A stretch of DNA of 11,519 nt from Kiloniellales bacterium (GTDB lineage Bacteria > Pseudomonadota > Alphaproteobacteria > Kiloniellales > JAKSDN01). This document shows, piece after piece, positions 7,253-11,519 of the stretch. The stretch spans positions 1-11,519 of the forward strand of contig JAKSDN010001250.1 in NCBI GenBank assembly GCA_022360075.1, given 5' to 3'. The notes under the pieces were generated by a model. It did no database searches. It was not told the DNA's origin and saw only the letters and a program-made list of their open reading frames with translations. Positions within the stretch are counted from its first letter, which is position 1; every line of letters starts with the position of its first letter. A program made the position numbers and the translations under genes.

Positions 7253-8503
7253 TCATTGACATACAACCTGTCGGATGTCGCGAATATCGACGGCATGCTG
7301 TTTCAAGATATTGGTTTTGGTCTCAGCTCCTGATCTAAGGTCAGAAATGGAGACTGAGTGATTTATGAGTTCGACGCTTTGTCCGTTCAGTATCTCTTTG
7401 ACACGCGAATTCTCTGTCTGTTCTGATCTAGCTCTTATCATGTCAAGCGCCTCTTGTATCTTGGCCTGTATCTCTCTGAAAGAAGTGGAAACGAGGGTGT
7501 CATAGTCAGAGATCTCCGATACTAATACATCTGCACGCTCGACTGAAAAACCGCAAACTGTCTCACCGGCGTTGGCGAGATTTTCGAACTCATTTAACGA
7601 GACCTGTAGGTCGCTCTCAGCAGCTTCGAGGCTTGATTTGACCTCATCGGTCTGACGCCGCGTATCAAAGTTCCCCCCATACCTGACTTCCGCGGCGATC
7701 AGGTCGAACCGAGGAAGTCGTTTGACGGCTAGATCGAGTTTATTGGTTGAAACGAAGTTTCTAGGGTCGTTGTTCGCGAGTTCTGGGTCTGAACTGATTA
7801 GTTCGACCAGCTCTTCAGAAACACGCGTACTCCCAATTACCCCTCTATCCCGTCTGTATTCAACGATAGCTTGACGCGTTTGGACATCATAAACGCCAGT
7901 CATATCGCCGTCGAAGAAACCAAGAATTCCCAATCCGCGCTGAACGACGCTGACGGATTCGGCCAACTCTCCTACCTGATCGCCGCCCGCCCCGTCAGAG
8001 GTTCGGGTTTCCCCTTCGAGGCGTTCGAGCATAGCCTCGGTGAGATCCGGCTCGTCCGCAATCCCCAGGTCAAGGTAGTAGGTCCGGATCGCGAAATCTG
8101 TTTGCGGACCGGCGAGCCCATCGATCTTTCCGCCATAGTATCCCAATCGGCTGAGCTCTTTCTGGATGGAGCGAATCAGCGTCCTTTGCCCCTGGTCAAC
8201 CTTGGTAGCACGCGCCGACTTCCCCAAGGCCTGATCTATATGATCAATCAGGGAATTGTCGATGTAGCCGGACACAGGAAGATTCGCAATCGACTGGTAG
8301 AACCGAATGGCTCCTTTAGTTTCATCACTGACTTTACCGTCAACCGGCCCCGGATCAAACCCGCGCTCGGCAAGAAATCGCTCTACTTTCAATATGATAT
8401 AGGGGGAGTCGAACGCGTCTCCAGACGCGCCTGAGGAGAACGCAGCGATCCCGAGCGCGAATCCAACTATGACCAAGTTCGGCACAAGGTTCCGAAAGTG
8501 CAT
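7253..8503 (-). CDS. Secreted protein with three peptidoglycan-binding-like repeats and helical C-terminus
   Basis: This 416-residue protein starts with a Sec-type signal (LVPNLVIVGFALGIAAFSSG, residues 6-25). Three repeats of the PG_binding_1 type follow at about 35-90, 107-162 and 183-237. Each has the family pattern of an LxxLGF/Y helix, G.(I/V/M)DG or D-G-type turn, and T..AI..Y: for example RFLAERGFDPGPVDG, ELSRLGYYGGKIDGLAG and LGILGFFDGDMTGVYD. From about 280 on, the protein is mostly charged helix, with coiled-coil character at 285-310 and 340-400. Two cysteines, Cys317 and Cys415, could form a disulfide in the periplasm. No catalytic domain is visible, so a structural or anchoring role on the cell wall is likely but unproven. 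GAGGGG lies six bases before the ATG. G+C is lower than in the sox genes. It is divergent from the coiled-coil gene at 8741. Confidence 0.85.
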   Translation of the reverse strand: MHFRNLVPNLVIVGFALGIAAFSSGASGDAFDSPYIILKVERFLAERGFDPGPVDGKVSDETKGAIRFYQSIANLPVSGYIDNSLIDHIDQALGKSARATKVDQGQRTLIRSIQKELSRLGYYGGKIDGLAGPQTDFAIRTYYLDLGIADEPDLTEAMLERLEGETRTSDGAGGDQVGELAESVSVVQRGLGILGFFDGDMTGVYDVQTRQAIVEYRRDRGVIGSTRVSEELVELISSDPELANNDPRNFVSTNKLDLAVKRLPRFDLIAAEVRYGGNFDTRRQTDEVKSSLEAAESDLQVSLNEFENLANAGETVCGFSVERADVLVSEISDYDTLVSTSFREIQAKIQEALDMIRARSEQTENSRVKEILNGQSVELINHSVSISDLRSGAETKTNILKQHAVDIRDIRQVVCQ

Positions 8504-8740
8504 TAGAGCCCCTCTGCTTCAACGACGCGGCCTCCTTAGGCGAGAAATACTGCACTCAGCGTTCTCATTGAACAAGAGATGAGCTCCGGCGTGGGCAAAA
8601 AGCCAATCGCTCATAGAGGAGCATGCCGTGATGCGTGTCTCAGCAAGCCAGCTCAAGCGAGGCAAATGCCGGTTCCAACTAGTTTGTGTTGGGTGTACAA
8701 TCTAAGTGACATTGCAACCAAAAGTGGGAGGTCGCAAGCG
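8504..8740. promoter_or_regulatory. Divergent promoter region of the accessory block
   Basis: These 237 nt separate the divergent starts at 8503 and 8741. On the plus strand TACAAT at 8696-8701 is a good -10 box, with a weak -35 candidate TTCCAA at 8673-8678 and a 17-bp spacer; the start of transcription would fall about 30 nt before the coiled-coil gene. On the minus strand, TTGTTC and CAGTAT separated by 17 bp (about 8530-8572) is a weak candidate for the other gene. A 24-codon frame at 8631-8705 preceded by GAGGAG is discussed as a finding. Confidence 0.4.
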
Positions 8741-9382
8741 ATGTGGCAGCTACGTAGGCCGCAAACGCGGAGTATCATCGCCGCAGCAGTCATCTTGACT
8801 CTAGGGACGCCTGCCTTTGCCGAGGTCATCAATCCGATGATCGATTACGAGGAGCGTATGAACGCTCTCCGATCGCGCGTGAGCTCACTTCAGGATTCCT
8901 CTGCCTCCCTGACCTCCGACCTCGAAAAACTGCAAGACAACAAGCTGCAGCATGCCCAGCAGTTCGTCGATCTTGCAATCGAGATGGTATCAGAGTTGAT
9001 CAAGGATGCGCGCCCCGACTCTCCGCTAAATCGTGCGATTGACAAAGCCCTCTACTGGGCTCAGTCGCACAAGGAGAGAGTTTCTGCCGACACCACTCTG
9101 GACACTGCCGATCGTCATCAGCTCGAATCGGAATGGCAGAAGGAGATCAATGAGATGATAAGGGCGCGGGCGGAGATCGAGGAGGCCTATGATCGCTTGG
9201 AAGCAGAGCTCGCCAATCTCTCCAACAGAAGTAGGCTTGTTTCAGAGTACAGTCTCATTAACAATATGAAGCTTGTTCGAAAGCAGATGGATTCATTCGC
9301 CCGCGACTTGAATGGGCTTGCAGATTATCTTGAGAAACTGGCAAATACCCCAGACAGTAGTCCAACTGAAAGCAGCACTTAG
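8741..9382 (+). CDS. Secreted coiled-coil protein of unknown function
   Basis: I do not recognise a named family. The 213-residue product has a clear signal peptide: basic start MWQLRRPQTR, hydrophobic core SIIAAAVILTLG, and a likely signal-peptidase I cut after AFA at residue 27. The mature part is almost all charged helix: heptad-like stretches at about 38-80 (LRSRVSSLQDSSASLTSDLE), 125-165 (a run ending EEAYDRLEAELANL) and 172-202, and it ends in a Ser/Thr-rich tail. It has no cysteine and no membrane helix in the mature part, so it is probably free in the periplasm. I chose ATG 8741 rather than an in-frame ATG at 8579 because GGGAGG lies nine bases before it and the signal peptide starts there. 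The next gene begins 17 nt after its stop codon, so the two are probably one operon. Confidence 0.8.
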   Translation: MWQLRRPQTRSIIAAAVILTLGTPAFAEVINPMIDYEERMNALRSRVSSLQDSSASLTSDLEKLQDNKLQHAQQFVDLAIEMVSELIKDARPDSPLNRAIDKALYWAQSHKERVSADTTLDTADRHQLESEWQKEINEMIRARAEIEEAYDRLEAELANLSNRSRLVSEYSLINNMKLVRKQMDSFARDLNGLADYLEKLANTPDSSPTESST

Positions 9383-9399
9383 CAAGTCCCCAAGGAACG

Positions 9400-9930
9400 G
9401 TGTCGGCCCGACCGCCAGCCGAGAAGACCGCTGCGACGCGCTGGTCCCTCGTTTGGAAGACCTGCTCAGGCGTTGCAGGCTTCGTCGCATTTCTCTCGAC
9501 GTCTGCGCTGTTGGTCCTCAACTGGGACGTCGCTCTGAGAAAGGCTGAGTGTATGTTTCGGAATTGCGGTGAGCCACTGCAAAAAAAGAAGACGCCCTCC
9601 ACGATTCGATCACTTACGGGAGAGTGGCAAATTTTGTTCGAGGACAGAGTCTACACCGGCTGTTTGACTGGCAACACAAGAATTGGTTTTGAGGGTACTC
9701 TTTATGATAATAGAATTAATAAATCAGAGAGTATCGATCTTCATTATAACAACTCTAGTAACAAAACGTTTTACACAATGAAGATGAACAGTGATTTCGA
9801 GCACGGGTTTATAGCTATCGATCACATCGATTTGCCGACAGTTACGGCAACTGCAGCGCCGACAGGTCGTTCAGTCAATAGAACAGTTGTATTCGAGAAA
9901 CTAGACGACGTCTGTCGTGTGCCAAATTGA
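9400..9930 (+). CDS. Membrane-anchored protein with AT-rich C-terminal domain, unknown function
   Basis: I do not recognise this 176-residue protein. A single hydrophobic segment at about 21-41 (TCSGVAGFVAFLSTSALLVL) follows a short basic N-terminus, so it is probably a signal anchor with the rest in the periplasm. Cys51, Cys56, Cys88 and Cys172 lie outside and could form disulfides. After a KKK stretch at 62-64, residues about 70-176 alternate hydrophobic and polar residues (SLTGEWQILFEDRVYTGC, RIGFEGTLYDN) in a way that suggests beta strands. The start is a GTG with AAGGA close in front (spacing short), so it is less certain. G+C drops sharply inside the gene: the first third is near the genome average, while 9661-9780 is about 31%. 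It probably shares a message with the coiled-coil gene. Confidence 0.65.
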   Translation: MSARPPAEKTAATRWSLVWKTCSGVAGFVAFLSTSALLVLNWDVALRKAECMFRNCGEPLQKKKTPSTIRSLTGEWQILFEDRVYTGCLTGNTRIGFEGTLYDNRINKSESIDLHYNNSSNKTFYTMKMNSDFEHGFIAIDHIDLPTVTATAAPTGRSVNRTVVFEKLDDVCRVPN

Positions 9931-10067
9931 CGCCTGCCTTCTCTAACTTGCCAAATCGCTAAAGGTCAAAGAGTTCCCGAGAACCGGGTTGGCCAGGCGC
10001 AGAAAGTACGACAGTCAAATCAGACCATGTGTTCAGATCCCTTGTCAGTTCTGCGGAAGGGGGCCTC

Positions 10068-10796
10068 TCACATAGAGACCTGCAGCTCCTCCAGATAAGC
10101 CCTGATCCGCTTGGCGTTGGCGCCGAGATCGGACTGGCCGACCCGCGAGGCCGAGCGCAGGTCGAGCCGCGTGCCGCTCCCGACCGGCCGCAGGCGCACG
10201 ATCACGTCGTCCTTGAAGCCGAACCAGAAGCTGGTCGCCACGGCCTCGATACGGCCTTCCTCGGGCGCCTGCGCGACGATCTCCCAATCCATGGCCTCGG
10301 CGGTGCGCAGCGCCAGCGCGAAGGCTTGCGCGGGCGCGAGCGCGAGTTGCAGCGATTTGAGGTCCGGATAGCCTTGGCGCTGCTGGGCGGCGATCTCTTC
10401 ACCGCCGTAGGCGATGTCGTTCTCGCCGGGCTGGCGCAAGGCGACCGCGGCCACGAAGGCCGGCGGGTCCGCCGTGTCGGTGGTGATGTCGTGTATGAAG
10501 GGCAGGGCTTCGGCCGTGGCGCGCATCTGCAAGGGGATCGCCAGCATCCCGGCCGAGAAGGCCAGGGCGATCAGCGACAGCAGGCGATGTCTGCGCGGCG
10601 GAAAGAACGAGGCGACGAGCGCGGCGATCGAGAGCAGGGCCGCGCCGATGGCGAGATAGGGTGCGACGCCGGCAAAGAATCCGAGGCCTTCGGTCCAATG
10701 CACCAGCCCGAACTTGACCGCCAAGGCCGAACCCGGAAGGGCGAGGGAGGCTAGGATTGCAATCGCGATGGCGATCAGGATCAGACGATGACGCAT
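10068..10796 (-). CDS. DUF1499 family membrane protein
   Basis: This 242-residue protein has three hydrophobic segments, at about 4-27, 37-63 and 71-90 (the first may be a signal or a helix), and a soluble C-terminal DUF1499 domain from about 95 to the end. DUF1499 signs are LPFIHDITTDTADPPAF at the domain start, YPDLKSL in the middle, and SFWFGFKDDVIVRLRP followed by LDLRSASRVGQSDLGANAKR near the end. The family is common in proteobacteria and has no established reaction; the domain is likely exposed on one face of the inner membrane. GAGGG lies a few bases before the ATG at 10796. High G+C shows it belongs to the resident chromosome rather than the accessory block. It diverges from the RidA gene across 122 nt. 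Confidence 0.88.
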   Translation of the reverse strand: MRHRLILIAIAIAILASLALPGSALAVKFGLVHWTEGLGFFAGVAPYLAIGAALLSIAALVASFFPPRRHRLLSLIALAFSAGMLAIPLQMRATAEALPFIHDITTDTADPPAFVAAVALRQPGENDIAYGGEEIAAQQRQGYPDLKSLQLALAPAQAFALALRTAEAMDWEIVAQAPEEGRIEAVATSFWFGFKDDVIVRLRPVGSGTRLDLRSASRVGQSDLGANAKRIRAYLEELQVSM

Positions 10797-10918
10797 CTTT
10801 CCCTCAAAAAGCCGCGGTATGGTCCTCGCCTCGTCAGTCGCTCGACGGAAAGGGCACTTGAATTAAGCTCATGCGGTCGCTTCGATCACGGGGCAAAGTT
10901 GGAGCAGGAGACGAAACC
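10797..10918. promoter_or_regulatory. Divergent promoter region, DUF1499 gene and ridA-like gene
   Basis: On the plus strand TTGAAT (10858-10863) and TTCGAT (10881-10886) with a 17-bp spacer form a weak sigma-70 candidate ending about 33 nt before the RidA-family start. AGGAG at about 10906-10910 is that gene's ribosome site. No clear box is seen for the minus-strand gene. Confidence 0.3.
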
Positions 10919-11374
10919 ATGAGATGGACCCTGATCACAGGCATGATTATCCTGGCCTCCATGTCGTCGACGGCGAAATCCCAGGTCGAGTACCTGACCC
11001 GTGAAGACTCGGTGTTCAAGAAGTTCGACCTTCCCTTTTCAGAGGCGGTGCGGGTCGGCGACACACTCTACCTCTCCGGGCAGATCGGCACCAAGCCCGG
11101 CACAATCGAATTGATCGAGGGCGGCATCGGCCCGGAAACGCGTCAGACGATGGAGAATATCCGGACGGTGCTGGAGGCCAACGGTTCGAGCCTCGACAGT
11201 GTCGTCAAGTGTACGCTGATGCTCGCCGACATCGCCGAGTGGCGCGAGGCGAGCGAGGTCTACCGCGGCTTCTTCACGGAAAGGCTGCCCGCGCGCAGCG
11301 CCTTTGCGACGACCGGCCTCGCGCTGGGCGCCCGGGTCGAGATCGAGTGCCTAGCCTATGTCGGAAAGGACTGA
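10919..11374 (+). CDS. RidA (YjgF/YER057c/UK114) family protein with signal peptide
   Basis: RidA proteins hydrolyse reactive enamine/imine intermediates to ketoacids and ammonia, normally in the cytoplasm as trimers. The domain here is residues about 24-151. The family signature PARSAFATTGLALGARVEIE (124-143) is complete, and Arg126 and Glu141 match Arg105 and Glu120 of Escherichia coli RidA, so the imine-binding site looks intact. Ahead of it, MRWTLITGMIILASMSSTAKS looks like a Sec signal peptide with cleavage near residue 21, implying a periplasmic protein. The ATG at 10919 has AGGAG eight bases upstream; an in-frame ATG at 10871 would bury the signal behind 16 basic residues and has no ribosome site. 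High G+C, as in the resident genes. Its substrate is unknown. Confidence 0.88.
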   Translation: MRWTLITGMIILASMSSTAKSQVEYLTREDSVFKKFDLPFSEAVRVGDTLYLSGQIGTKPGTIELIEGGIGPETRQTMENIRTVLEANGSSLDSVVKCTLMLADIAEWREASEVYRGFFTERLPARSAFATTGLALGARVEIECLAYVGKD

Positions 11375-11411
11375 ATTGGCGAGACGCTGATCACGCGTTT
11401 CGTGCCGGATG

Positions 11412-11464
11412 CTAGTGGTTCGACTCCGACATTCCGATCCCGGAACGTCGGGCCGTCCCACTAG
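11412..11464. repeat. 53-nt imperfect palindrome
   Basis: CTAGTGG (11412-11418) pairs with CCACTAG (11458-11464), and CGACATTCCG (11427-11436) pairs with CGGAACGTCG (11441-11450) with one mismatch around an ATCC loop; the middle of the arms pairs only partly, with a one-base bulge. It lies 37 nt after the RidA-family stop. There is no T-run, so it is not a standard terminator. Its CTAG ends and dispersed-looking form suggest a REP- or MITE-like unit, but no transposase or second copy is visible in the window. Confidence 0.5.
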
Positions 11465-11519
11465 GTGGATCTTTGATTGGGTTCAATTCTGGTCGACACT
11501 TGATCCAATTTCATCGGAC

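Noticed and set aside
9258..9602. 114-codon minus-strand frame opposite the accessory operon
   Set aside because: It overlaps the 3' end of one plus-strand gene and the start of the next, both of which have better starts and signal or anchor sequences; no ribosome site or motif was seen.
11380..11402. Stem CGAGACGC / GCGTTTCG just after the RidA-family gene as its terminator
   Set aside because: The stem is 8 bp with one G-T pair, but no T-run follows it; it may be chance in GC-rich DNA.
1..11519. CRISPR arrays, tRNA or rRNA genes, intact transposase or integrase genes
   Set aside because: Looked for by eye on both strands. No regularly spaced repeats, no tRNA-like cloverleaf or T-arm sequence, and no transposase or recombinase protein was found.

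Overview
The window looks like chromosome of a high-GC alphaproteobacterium, perhaps a Rhodospirillales relative. That placement is inferred from base composition, gene content and a CCTCATCCTGAGGAG...GTCTCGAAGGA type palindromic repeat, not from a marker gene. Most genes run near 65-70% G+C, but about 7250-9960 is clearly poorer in G+C and falls to about 31% over 9661-9780.

Left part (28-5471, minus strand): a complete four-gene operon, soxB-soxD-soxA-soxG, for heterotetrameric sarcosine oxidase. The enzyme demethylates sarcosine to glycine, passes the methyl carbon to tetrahydrofolate and makes H2O2. Joins are tight (12 nt between soxB and soxD, 8 nt overlap of soxA and soxG), except for a 268-nt gap between soxD and soxA that carries a 117-nt inverted pair of palindromic repeats. 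Divergent from soxB, across a 308-nt control region, lies a GlxA-type AraC regulator (DJ-1/PfpI-like sensor plus AraC HTH) resembling GbdR/SouR, probably the local activator of methylglycine catabolism.

Middle (6791-7252): no intact gene. A frame without a start codon ends in about 56 codons resembling the C-terminus of a family 4 glycosyltransferase, suggesting a gene relic. A terminator for the next minus-strand gene sits at its right end.

Accessory block (7253-9930): three genes I cannot assign to a known pathway: a secreted protein with three peptidoglycan-binding-like repeats and a helical tail (minus strand), and, divergent from it, a secreted coiled-coil protein followed 17 nt later by a membrane-anchored protein with an AT-rich C-terminal domain. 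All appear to act in the envelope. Their composition suggests acquisition, and they are the best candidate here for an undescribed system, though their joint function is inference only.

Right part (10068-11519): a DUF1499 membrane protein (minus) and a divergent RidA-family protein that appears to carry a signal peptide. The window ends in palindromic non-coding DNA.
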